Of a stretch of 16,386 nucleotides of DNA, positions 1 to 7,229 are shown in pieces (position 1 is the first letter of the stretch; each line of letters opens with the position of its first letter). This stretch comes from Bacteroidales bacterium. GTDB lineage: Bacteria; Bacteroidota; Bacteroidia; Bacteroidales; UBA10428. The stretch covers positions 1 to 16,386 of the forward strand of contig DAOUOU010000042.1 of the NCBI GenBank assembly GCA_030626465.1, written 5' to 3'. A program made the translations under genes and the position numbers. The notes under the pieces are model-generated. The model was not told where the DNA came from, searched no databases, and was given only the letters and a program-made list of their open reading frames with translations.

Positions 1-226
1 ATTACCGGGCAATACAATAAATGGTATCCTGGAAGACAGCAAAGGGTATTTATGGGTATCGACTGATGCGGGGATTTCCGAATTTAATCCTGATAGTATG
101 AGTTTCAGGAATTTCGATAAAACTGATGGATTGCAGGGAAATGAATTCAATTATACCGCATCAGTCGATACCCATAAATACCCTTTGCTGTCTTCCAGGA
201 TACCATTTATTGTATTGCCCGGTAAT
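1..226. repeat. 71-bp perfect inverted repeat (fold-back) at window edge
   Basis: Positions 1-71 are the exact reverse complement of 156-226, with 84 nt (72-155) between the arms. The left arm reaches the window edge, so its full length is unknown. Both arms encode the same stretch of the propeller-receptor gene, in opposite directions. The spacer encodes the residues that should follow the right arm in that gene. This is the geometry of a fold-back (snap-back) junction. The junction at about 156/157 carries an inferred 8-nt microhomology, CCGCATCA. I judge an assembly or amplification chimera more likely than a natural palindrome. Confidence 0.95.
2..156 (+). pseudogene. Displaced fragment of propeller receptor (blades 13-14 region)
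   Basis: The plus strand here, read from base 2, encodes a continuous piece of a propeller repeat starting LPGNTINGILEDSKGYLW and ending LQGNEFNYTA. The first 23 residues are identical to the end of the minus-strand receptor at 157-225. The next 29 are the expected continuation, since the neighbouring paralogue has the closely similar LAFRNYDKTDGLQGNEYNYT at the equivalent place. It is therefore the missing next part of the minus-strand gene, displayed in the wrong orientation by the fold-back. After base 156 the frame runs into antisense sequence, so it should not be annotated as an independent gene. Confidence 0.85.
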
Positions 227-2016
227 CCGTCATCTATTGTTATTGCACTGAATGTTCCGCTATCCCTGTCCATTAAGTATAAACCATTGCCGGTGCCAAC
301 CCAGAATCTTCTTTTGGAATCTTCATACAATGCTCTTACATCATCATTTCTGATGCTCCGTGTATTTTCCGGATCATAATAATAACGGGTGAAATTATTC
401 ATTTCCCGGTTGTATTTATGCAAGCCTCCACCCTCGGTGCCTATCCATAATTCTCTTGACCAATCCTCGTAAATGATTTTAGTATTTGGACTATAGAGCG
501 TTGTAGGATTATCCGGATCATATTCATAATGTTTAAAGCTTTGTGTTGCTTTATCAAATTGATCAAGACCGACAGCCAAATATCCCACCCATATTATACC
601 ATAACTATCCTGAAATGTATACCAGGGATGTATTCCTGCAACGCTTTCAGGATCATTATTATCAGGCAGGAATTGCGTAAAGGATTCTTCGTGTTTGTTG
701 AAAATAGTCAAGCCATGATTGTAGCTGGCTATGTAGATGTCTCCTTCGTTATCCTCCATAAGATGAATGATCACATCTGTTTGCAGCCATTCAGGATTGG
801 AGGGATCGGCACGGTAGTGTTTAAAGGTATTGTCTGCTGGATTGAATTTATTCATTCCGCCGCCATCAGTACCTATCCAGATCTCACCATCACTATCTTC
901 CATAATAGCCGTTACATTTTTATAACTGAGACTTTTTATGTTCAAGGGATCAGGTTGATATTTTTTAAATTTGTCTTTGTACCGGCTCTGAAAGTTGACC
1001 CCGCCTGAATAGGTGCCTACCCAGAAGTTTTCGGATCTGTCGAAATAAAGAGCATAAACAGCGTTTGTATTCAGTGTTTCGGCATTCCCAAGGTCATAAT
1101 GGATAGTGCTTATCTGATCCGAATTCCTATCGACAATATTAATACCTCCTCCATCAATGCCAATGAGCAAATTCCCGTCCCAGTCCTCGGCAAAAGCCAT
1201 AACGGTATTATTGGAAATGTGATACTCCTCGCTTTCTTTACGGTAATTAATAAAAGTGTTATTGACGGGATCATATATGTAAGCTCCCTGACTGGTTGTG
1301 CCTATCCAGATATTGCCTGAACGGTCAATATACATGGATTTTATACCGTCATCCGCGGTAGCTGTTCTGTCTTCAAATTTCATTATCTGAAATGCCTCAC
1401 TATTGACAGGTTTTTTACACAGCATATTGTTCCCAACGCCAAACCAGCCATCTCCGTTCTTATCGAAAACAAGTCCGAAGTAATAAGAGGCAGGAATAGA
1501 ATTAGGATTTTCAGGATCGTTGCGATAATATTTTACAAGGCGGAGGTTTGTATCATAAACGAAGATACCCTCGTTTTCATCAACATACCAAATGTTTCCT
1601 TCGGGGCCAACAGTTACTGAGGATGACTGGCGAAGCAGAATGGTATCATTTTCAATTACTATGGTGGTAATCCTTCTGAATATGCTGGTTTCCGGATAAT
1701 ATACACTTACTCCTGCACCGTAGGTGGCAATCCATAGTTTGCCTTCAGCATCTTCACACATCTGAACGATATGTTCATGCGATAGAGAGAGTGAATCATC
1801 GGTTTCATGGTTGAATATTCTTATATCGTAACCATCGTATCGATTAAGTCCGTTGAACGTTCCAAACCACATAAATCCCCGGCTGTCCTGAAAGATACAT
1901 TCAATGTTCCCCTGCGACAATCCGTCTTCAGCTGTTATATACTCGAACCTGTTCTCCAAAGAGAAAAGATTAACAGGTATGAAAATCAGTAAAAGGTATA
2001 CTCCAATTCGTAACAT
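151..2016 (-). CDS. Two-component-regulator propeller receptor, N-terminal sensor part (truncated by fold-back)
   Basis: This is the periplasmic sensor region of a hybrid-two-component-type receptor. It has an N-terminal signal peptide or anchor (about residues 1-19, ending VNLFS) followed by 12 Reg_prop repeats of the form ED..G.LWIGT...GL..F. A 13th begins at the end (GILEDSKGYLWVSTDA). In this family 14 repeats form two seven-bladed propellers that bind glycans or other ligands, then a Y_Y_Y domain and a TM helix. Here the real coding sequence ends at about 156, because from that point it runs into the inverted arm. The stop at 151-153 is created by the junction. It is a tandem paralogue of the receptor at 2347-5697, with the same repeat order throughout. 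The start ATG at 2016 is supported by the signal peptide. No Shine-Dalgarno is visible, as usual in Bacteroidota. The signalling output cannot be seen. Confidence 0.88.
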   Translation of the reverse strand: MLRIGVYLLLIFIPVNLFSLENRFEYITAEDGLSQGNIECIFQDSRGFMWFGTFNGLNRYDGYDIRIFNHETDDSLSLSHEHIVQMCEDAEGKLWIATYGAGVSVYYPETSIFRRITTIVIENDTILLRQSSSVTVGPEGNIWYVDENEGIFVYDTNLRLVKYYRNDPENPNSIPASYYFGLVFDKNGDGWFGVGNNMLCKKPVNSEAFQIMKFEDRTATADDGIKSMYIDRSGNIWIGTTSQGAYIYDPVNNTFINYRKESEEYHISNNTVMAFAEDWDGNLLIGIDGGGINIVDRNSDQISTIHYDLGNAETLNTNAVYALYFDRSENFWVGTYSGGVNFQSRYKDKFKKYQPDPLNIKSLSYKNVTAIMEDSDGEIWIGTDGGGMNKFNPADNTFKHYRADPSNPEWLQTDVIIHLMEDNEGDIYIASYNHGLTIFNKHEESFTQFLPDNNDPESVAGIHPWYTFQDSYGIIWVGYLAVGLDQFDKATQSFKHYEYDPDNPTTLYSPNTKIIYEDWSRELWIGTEGGGLHKYNREMNNFTRYYYDPENTRSIRNDDVRALYEDSKRRFWVGTGNGLYLMDRDSGTFSAITIDDGLPGNTINGILEDSKGYLWVSTDAV

Positions 2017-2346
2017 GATTATAATCTCATTTATAAATTTAATTTACTAAAAATTGGTGAAAATAACTGGAGTAATTTGTGATATAATTCATAAAAGACT
2101 TATAATGCATTAACCTGAAATCTGTTAGCCTGTAAAAAACTAAACGGAAATTAGAATAATTTTCTGAAGATAAGTAGTACAATGATATCAACCGGGATGC
2201 ATAGATCTCCTGAGTCAGACATGTATTACTATTCATCCGGATTTTATTTATAATCAGGTTAAGGAAGGCTTTTATACTTCCAGTCGTTCGAAAAAAAATT
2301 TTTATTCATCGAAGGGATGAAATGGCAAGATCAGATAATCGATAGC
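2017..2346. other. Intergenic region between the two propeller receptors
   Basis: This is 330 nt of AT-rich DNA between the end of one receptor and the start of the next, both on the minus strand. It holds a hairpin next to a T-run at the right side (2291-2321, listed separately) and presumably the promoter of the left receptor. I found no convincing Bacteroidota TTTG/TAnnTTTG promoter pair. A 65-codon reading frame at 2039-2236 (minus) has no recognisable motif, and I take it as chance. Confidence 0.6.
2291..2321 (-). terminator. Probable intrinsic terminator of the GAF/propeller receptor gene
   Basis: Read on the minus strand, TTCATC and GATGAA form a 6-bp stem with a CCTTC loop (2305-2321). 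It is followed by TAAAAA and then a run of eight T ending at 2291. It lies about 25 nt after the receptor stop codon (2347-2349), the expected place. The stem is short and the T-run begins 6 nt beyond it, so strength is uncertain. Confidence 0.45.
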
Positions 2347-3954
2347 TTATTTCTTCTTTTTAAAGGTTTTAATAGTTGCTTCTAACTTTTTTATTTTTTC
2401 AAGATACTTCTTCTCTTTTTCCTTAAATTCATTGGTGTGTTTTGTCAATTTATCGGCACGGCGTGATGACTCTTCTTGGGTAGCTTGCATTTCTTCCAGG
2501 TTTTGACGGAGTTCTTCCTCCTGCGATGAGAGTTCTTCGGACTGGACTTTTTGTTGATCCAGCAATTTCCTTGATTGAACGTTTGCTTTAAGAGATGTAA
2601 GAATCGCTGTTAGAGTTTCTCCTGCTTTTTCAACAAATTCGATCCTGTAATCTGCAACAGCTTCAATTGAAAGGAGTTCAACAACTCCAACCGCAACTTC
2701 ATTTAATTTCAGTGGAATTACAACCAGATTCTTTAAAGCTGATTCTCCCAAACCTGAGATTAGATTTGCGTATCCTTCCGGCAGGTTGTTTATTTTTATA
2801 ATTTTCTTCTCTGCAAAGCAGGCACCTATCTGTCCTTCCTGCAGATTGTTGCGCTTTCCTTCAAGTCTTTCATCATCCGGAGCATAAGCAGCCATGAGCT
2901 CAAGGTAAGGGTCGCTTTCATTCTCATCGTTCAGGAGGTACAAAGCACCTTGTTGAATCCCAACGTATTCCACCATTTCCGTAATAATTCTCTGTGAAAG
3001 TTTCAATAAATCGTCTTTATTTTTGCTCATCACATCACTCATTTTTGCCATACCGATGTTGTACCAGTTTTGTTCTTTATCACCCTCGATACGCTCCTCC
3101 AGTTCTACATCTTTGTTGGCAACTTCCTGTTTTTGCTTTTCAACTTCTTCCATCCCGGCTTTGATTTTATCTTCCAGCATCTTTTTATCTCGTGCAATTT
3201 TCTGTTGTCTCTCACGGATGTAACGTATTACCAGGTAGACAATAATAAGCAGACTGATAATGATAAAAGATTTACGCTTCCAGAAAGGTGGTCTGACCAC
3301 AAGTTTGATTGACAGGCCTTCTTCATTCCAAAGTCCGTCACTATTTGAACCTGCTACCCGGAATACGTACTTGCCTCCGTTCAGGTTTGTATAGGAGGCA
3401 TACCTTTTGTCTGCGGATATTTCTGTCCAATCCTTATCGAATCCTTCCAGCATGTATTTGTATTGATTTTTTCCGGGATTGCCATAATCAAGAGCAGAAA
3501 ATTCAAAACCTATTACATTCTGTTTATGGGAAATTTTTATCTCATCTACTTCTGAAATACTCTGATAAACCTTTCTAGCGGCTCGCCTGACTTTTACTTT
3601 GTCTATGGATTCATTAAAAATCTGAAAATCTGTAAGAACAATGGCCGGCTTATTAGGGTTTTCCTTTATGTCTTCCGGCCTGAATACATTGAAACCATTC
3701 TTGCCACCGAAATAAAATTCTCCCCTACTTGATTTTAATGATGCAGTATAATTGTATTCATTGCCCTGCAACCCATCTGTCTTATCGTAATTTCTGAAGG
3801 CTAAATCTTCCGTATTGAATTTTGTAATGCCTTTATTTGTGCTGATCCACAGGTTCCCGGTATCATCTTCCAGGATACCATTAACAATGTTGTTGGGCAT
3901 GCCATCTTTTGTTGTATAAACCTCAAAATAAACAGCGGTATCCTGATGATGCAT
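2347..3954 (-). CDS. Propeller receptor, C-terminal half: last blades, Y_Y_Y, TM, GAF, coiled coil (no kinase)
   Basis: This is the 3' part of a receptor gene split by an in-frame TAG at 3961-3963. The ATG at 3954 is simply the next methionine in the same frame, 6 nt after that stop. Over 535 residues it shows the rest of blade 12 and blades 13-14 (about 1-95), and a Y_Y_Y immunoglobulin-like domain (about 145-222) with the hallmark YKYMLEGFDKDW. A single TM helix follows (about 229-246), then a coiled coil (247-292), a GAF-like domain (about 300-455, LVVIPLK and GVVELLS strands) and a charged C-terminal coiled coil (458-535, containing SQEEELRQNLEEMQATQEE). There is no HisKA, HATPase, receiver or HTH domain, so output must pass through a partner. 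Translated alone it would lack the signal peptide, and its periplasmic part would probably not be exported. It works only if fused to the upstream half. Confidence 0.85.
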   Translation of the reverse strand: MHHQDTAVYFEVYTTKDGMPNNIVNGILEDDTGNLWISTNKGITKFNTEDLAFRNYDKTDGLQGNEYNYTASLKSSRGEFYFGGKNGFNVFRPEDIKENPNKPAIVLTDFQIFNESIDKVKVRRAARKVYQSISEVDEIKISHKQNVIGFEFSALDYGNPGKNQYKYMLEGFDKDWTEISADKRYASYTNLNGGKYVFRVAGSNSDGLWNEEGLSIKLVVRPPFWKRKSFIIISLLIIVYLVIRYIRERQQKIARDKKMLEDKIKAGMEEVEKQKQEVANKDVELEERIEGDKEQNWYNIGMAKMSDVMSKNKDDLLKLSQRIITEMVEYVGIQQGALYLLNDENESDPYLELMAAYAPDDERLEGKRNNLQEGQIGACFAEKKIIKINNLPEGYANLISGLGESALKNLVVIPLKLNEVAVGVVELLSIEAVADYRIEFVEKAGETLTAILTSLKANVQSRKLLDQQKVQSEELSSQEEELRQNLEEMQATQEESSRRADKLTKHTNEFKEKEKKYLEKIKKLEATIKTFKKKK

Positions 3955-3960
3955 AAGATT

Positions 3961-3963
3961 CTA
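3961..3963 (-). other. In-frame TAG splitting the propeller receptor gene
   Basis: On the minus strand the codons read GGA TAG AAT CTT ATG. The paralogous gene has GGT TTA TAC TTA ATG at the aligned place, so TAG sits at a conserved leucine. Frame, repeat spacing and homology are uninterrupted on both sides, and no base has been gained or lost. Confidence 0.93.
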
Positions 3964-5697
3964 TCCGTTACTGGTGCCGATCCATAATCTTCCCTTGCTA
4001 TCTTCGAAAATTTCCCTGACATCATCATTACTGAGGCTTCCTTCTAATTCAGGCTGATAAAAATATCGTGTAAAATTGTCTGCATCCCGATTGTATAAAT
4101 GAAGACCTCCACCTTCTGTGCCAACCCATAAATTATGATTTGAATCTTCGTAGATTATCTTTATGTTGGGACTGTTAAGTGTGGTAGGATCATTGATATC
4201 AGACCGGTAATGTGTGAATGTTTCATTGGCTTTATCAAATTTATCCAGGCCAACAGCCAACAGTCCAATCCAATGTATTCCATAACTATCCTGGAACACA
4301 TACCATGGATGCGATCCGCCAATACTATTTGTAATGGAATCGTTAGGAAGATATTGCTTAAAAATCTCATTGTCTTTATCGAAAATTATCAAACCGTTTG
4401 CGTAACTGCCAATCAAAATATCTCCGTCACTATCCTGTATCATGTGAATAATTACGTCAGTTTGCAGCCAGTCCGGTCTCTCAGGATCAGCCCTGTATCG
4501 TTTGAAAGTATTTCTATGGGTTCCGAAGTTGTTTAATCCCCCACCATCAGTACCGATCCAGATATCACCGTCACGATCTTCCATAATGGCAGTTACATTC
4601 TTATAGCTCAGACTATTTGTATCGGCAGGATTAGGTTTATAGTTTCTGAATTTATAGCGGTAACGTCCCTGATAGTTTATGCCTCCTGCATAGGTACCTA
4701 CCCAAAGTGTCTCTGTTTTGTCTATATATAGAGCATAGATTGCATTGGTATTCAAGGATTCAGAATTTCCCAAATCATACGTGATGTATTCCATGGCTCC
4801 GTTACTTCTGTTCAGGAGATTAATTCCGCCGCCATCGATACCAATCAACATGTTTCCGTCCCAGTCGTCACAAAAAGCCATCACGGTATTTCCGGCAAGG
4901 TGTAACAAAGGATCCTCCTTTCGGAAGTTAACATACTTTTCAGATACCGGATCGAACATGTATGCTCCCTGACTTGTAGTGCCAATCCAGAATCTCCCGT
5001 CTTTGTCCCTGTACATCGACCGGATTCCATCATCTGCTGCGGCTAATCTGTCTTCAATAGTGACAAATTCAAATGCATCTGCTCCCTGCTTAAGCTTGCA
5101 CAAGGTACCATTCCCGGATCCAATCCAGCAATTGCCTGTGGTATCAAACAGAATCCCATGGAGTGGATCGGACGGCAATGAAGTCGGGTTATCCGGATCT
5201 GGTAAATGCACTTTTATTAATTCCAGTTCTGTATTAAAAATAAAAAGCCCGGTTGTCTCTTCAAGTAACCATATGTTCTCATCCGGACCTCTTACCAGGT
5301 CAGATATAGTCCTTAAGGGAATATTACTGTCACCTACATTTACCTCCTGGATTCTTCTGAAAATCCCTGTCTTTGGATAAAATACGCTTATACCTCCTCC
5401 AATGGTTCCTATCCAGAGCTTTCCATCCTTGTCCTCACCTATTGTTGAGACATGTTCGTGTGATAATGATAAGGTATCATTCGATTCGTGATTAAAGATC
5501 TTAGTATTGTACCCGTCATACCGGTTCAATCCGCTAAAGGTGCCAAACCACATGAAACCCTTGCTGTCCTGGTAAATACAGGTTATATTCCCTTGTGAAA
5601 GACCATTCTCCGGAGTGATGAAGCTGAACTTATTCTGAATTGAGAATAGATTAAGCGGAAGGAGCAATACAAGCAGATAAAAAATCTTTCTAAACAT
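3961..5697 (-). CDS. Propeller receptor, N-terminal half ending at in-frame amber codon
   Basis: This half has a signal peptide or anchor (residues 1-19, ending LNLFS) and 11 full Reg_prop repeats. The 12th repeat is cut after GRLWIGTSNG by TAG (3961-3963). The paralogue at 151-2016 reads GNGLYLM where this gene reads G-stop-NLM. The stop therefore replaces a leucine, most simply one base change from TTG to TAG. The frame continues unbroken after it, and together the two halves would make about 1116 residues. As it stands the product is a secreted or periplasmic propeller fragment without TM or output. Possible explanations are a recent nonsense mutation, a base-calling error or suppression. 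TAG serves as an ordinary stop for pstS in this window, so wholesale reassignment is unlikely. The upstream gap to the sugar-kinase gene is 155 nt. Confidence 0.87.
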   Translation of the reverse strand: MFRKIFYLLVLLLPLNLFSIQNKFSFITPENGLSQGNITCIYQDSKGFMWFGTFSGLNRYDGYNTKIFNHESNDTLSLSHEHVSTIGEDKDGKLWIGTIGGGISVFYPKTGIFRRIQEVNVGDSNIPLRTISDLVRGPDENIWLLEETTGLFIFNTELELIKVHLPDPDNPTSLPSDPLHGILFDTTGNCWIGSGNGTLCKLKQGADAFEFVTIEDRLAAADDGIRSMYRDKDGRFWIGTTSQGAYMFDPVSEKYVNFRKEDPLLHLAGNTVMAFCDDWDGNMLIGIDGGGINLLNRSNGAMEYITYDLGNSESLNTNAIYALYIDKTETLWVGTYAGGINYQGRYRYKFRNYKPNPADTNSLSYKNVTAIMEDRDGDIWIGTDGGGLNNFGTHRNTFKRYRADPERPDWLQTDVIIHMIQDSDGDILIGSYANGLIIFDKDNEIFKQYLPNDSITNSIGGSHPWYVFQDSYGIHWIGLLAVGLDKFDKANETFTHYRSDINDPTTLNSPNIKIIYEDSNHNLWVGTEGGGLHLYNRDADNFTRYFYQPELEGSLSNDDVREIFEDSKGRLWIGTSNG

Positions 5698-5782
5698 TGT
5701 GAACTTGTAGGATTTATTCTAATAGGACAATTAAAAATATAAAATTATTTCGGAATGTTGGTGAGTAAATTATTGTAAATCA

Positions 5783-5800
5783 TTAACATTTTAATGTTAA
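5783..5800. promoter_or_regulatory. AT-rich 8+2+8 dyad upstream of propeller receptor
   Basis: TTAACATT, two T, then AATGTTAA form a perfect dyad in the 155-nt gap between the ROK kinase stop (5853) and the receptor start (5697). There are no G:C-rich stem and no T-run, so it fits a protein-binding operator better than a terminator. The binding protein is unknown, and a chance palindrome is possible in such AT-rich DNA. Confidence 0.3.
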
Positions 5801-5852
5801 CCATGCCTGTTATAAAATCAAAACTATTTTTGTTGCCTGGTATAGGTTTGAA

Positions 5853-6959
5853 TCATCTGTTTTCAATCGATTTTAAGGCAAAGGCATATGCGCCCAGCGA
5901 AATTGCCCGACTCGTTCCGATCTGAGAAGTACCGACAGGTATGCGGGCTTCAGATGAATATTTTATTTGTTCGTTTGTCTCCGGTACCAAAAGTGTTTTT
6001 TCTCTCCATTTAAGAAAGCTGGCTTTTGAATTGCTATCATTCATATTGTATAATTTTTGAACCAGGCGTGGGTATCTTTTGCCAGTGTAGTTTTTGTATT
6101 CTGATTCAATTTCATTTATCATAGCAGGAAATATAAGAGGCATTGCTCCTGAAAGGCCTCCACCTATCACTGCTACTCCATCAAAAACAGTGATCAGATT
6201 TCCAAGCACATCGCCCAGGACAACACCTAATTGCCTGAAAGCTTCAATAGCGGCTTTTTCATTTCCCTCTTTTTTCTTCATGGCAATCTCAAAAATATCT
6301 TTTGGATCCGGAGCCTCAGCATCTTCAATGCAACATTGTGCTGCATAAACTCTTTTAATGGCTCTTATGCTGATACCTTCCTCGGCATTTGTTGAAGGAT
6401 TGATTCTATTTCTTAACAACCAGACTTCTCCGGCTGTGGAATTATCTCCCAGAATAAGTTCCTCATTACGGACAATACCTCCGCCAAAACCGGTTCCGAG
6501 AGTAAGCCCCAAAAGATTGTGGTATTGTTTTGATACTCCGGCTTCTTTTAAAAGATTATTAACATAAGGGAGAAAACCCGATAAGGCTTCACCGTATGCA
6601 TACAGATCTCCGTCGTTATTGATAAATACCGGCAGATTAAATCTTGCCTTTAAGATTGGTCCCAGCGGAACCCCGTCCCTGAACGCAGGGAGGTTATTCA
6701 GATCGCCTATCACACCGGTTGAATAGTCGCCCGGACCGGGAAATGCAAAACTAATGGCAACAGATTTTTCTTTCAAACGGCTCATTACTGCATTAAATCC
6801 CTCAGAAATTGTACTGATGCATTTATCCAGATCATCAGCATTAGAGGGGAGTATCACAGGTTCTGCAATTTCCTGGTTTGCCTGTATGGCTGTAAAAACG
6901 AAATTAGTACCCCCGGCATCGAGAGTAAGAACTGTTCGTTTATCTTTGTTAAGATTCAT
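5853..6959 (-). CDS. ROK-family sugar kinase-like protein lacking the zinc motif
   Basis: This 368-residue protein is of the ROK family, whose members phosphorylate glucose, N-acetyl sugars or similar hexoses in the cytoplasm, or act as repressors. An N-terminal phosphate loop, LDAGGTNF, lies at residues 13-20. A sugar-binding segment precedes NNDGD, with Asp116 as the likely catalytic base. The second phosphate-binding loop is LGTGFGGG (154-161), and GVAVIGGGLSG lies later. No DNA-binding HTH precedes the fold, so a kinase role is favoured over a repressor. The ROK zinc signature (GEIGH plus CxCGxxGCxE) is absent: residues 177-183 read GEVWLLR and no cysteine cluster follows. The protein also carries an unusual C-terminal insertion around YNMNDSNSKASFLKWREK. 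The substrate cannot be read from sequence. The start is ATG 6959. It may form a sugar-sensing and sugar-use neighbourhood with the receptors to its left. Confidence 0.85.
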   Translation of the reverse strand: MNLNKDKRTVLTLDAGGTNFVFTAIQANQEIAEPVILPSNADDLDKCISTISEGFNAVMSRLKEKSVAISFAFPGPGDYSTGVIGDLNNLPAFRDGVPLGPILKARFNLPVFINNDGDLYAYGEALSGFLPYVNNLLKEAGVSKQYHNLLGLTLGTGFGGGIVRNEELILGDNSTAGEVWLLRNRINPSTNAEEGISIRAIKRVYAAQCCIEDAEAPDPKDIFEIAMKKKEGNEKAAIEAFRQLGVVLGDVLGNLITVFDGVAVIGGGLSGAMPLIFPAMINEIESEYKNYTGKRYPRLVQKLYNMNDSNSKASFLKWREKTLLVPETNEQIKYSSEARIPVGTSQIGTSRAISLGAYAFALKSIENR

Positions 6960-7046
6960 AGAGACAATGGTTTTTCTGTGAGGTTAATTTAACGGATTTT
7001 GAAAATACTACTTTGCTCCGGATTTATAACATATATTCTTAAGTAA

Positions 7047-7166
7047 AATATCGCAAAACTCATTGACAAGGGTGAATACTTTCCCGACCTGGTTTTCTCT
7101 GAAATCGATAAAGATAGCAACATACGAAAACTACCTCCTGATATTGGCGCATATGAGGTGCATTAG
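7047..7166 (+). pseudogene. Relic of a right-handed beta-helix (choice-of-anchor Q-like) protein C-terminus
   Basis: On the plus strand, from just after a TAA at 7044-7046, 39 codons run to TAG at 7164-7166. They include LIDKGEYFPDLVF, then KDSNIRKLPPDIGAYEVH. The combination of an N/D-x-G segment, a D-x-x-x-N-x-R step and a terminal PPDIGAYE is the characteristic end of Bacteroidota secreted beta-helix proteins with a choice-of-anchor Q-type C-terminus. There is no start codon and no room for the rest of the protein, which is usually many hundred residues. This is therefore the surviving tail of a deleted gene that ran opposite to its present neighbours. Confidence 0.6.
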
Positions 7167-7189
7167 TTCCCGGATTTATTTGGAAAATA

Positions 7190-7211
7190 TGTTTTGGTTT
7201 TATCCAAAACA
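7190..7211 (-). terminator. Probable terminator of the pst-porin operon
   Basis: TGTTTTGG and CCAAAACA form an 8-bp stem around a 6-nt loop, starting 19 nt after the porin stop codon (7230-7232). On the minus strand the stem is followed by TATTTTCC, a weak U-rich tail. The position, right after the last gene of the operon, is the main support. Confidence 0.5.
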
Positions 7212-7229
7212 CACTCAGAAGAAGAGCTT

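Larger units (their letters stand above)
6960..7229. other. Gap between porin and sugar kinase: gene relic plus hairpin
   Basis: These 270 nt carry no intact gene. They hold a plus-strand remnant of a beta-helix protein (7047-7166) and a hairpin just past the porin stop (7190-7211), both listed separately. The right part (about 6960-7046) must carry the promoter of the minus-strand kinase gene. The best match there is TTTG at 7054-7057 and TATGTTAT at 7026-7033, spaced 20 nt, with two mismatches in the -7 box. Confidence 0.55.

Noticed and set aside
1..226. Invertible DNA switch flanked by inverted repeats
   Set aside because: Flipping the 84-nt spacer does not restore the receptor gene beyond about 28 codons, and no recombinase or recognisable recombination site is nearby.
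98..379. Plus-strand reading frame of 93 codons across the fold-back
   Set aside because: Its first part is a genuine propeller fragment but everything after base 156 is antisense of the receptor gene, so the frame is chimeric.
2039..2236. Small 65-codon gene on the minus strand between the receptors
   Set aside because: No motif, no ribosome site, biased AT-rich composition, and it sits where the promoter of the next gene is expected.
3961..3963. TAG reassigned to an amino acid in this organism
   Set aside because: pstS ends cleanly with TAG (11145-11147) at its natural C-terminus, and the beta-helix relic also ends in TAG. The other intact genes end in TAA or TGA, as in the standard code.
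7026..7057. Promoter TTTG-20 nt-TATGTTAT for the ROK gene
   Set aside because: Spacing fits but the -7 box has two mismatches to TAnnTTTG, so it is too weak to list as a feature on its own.
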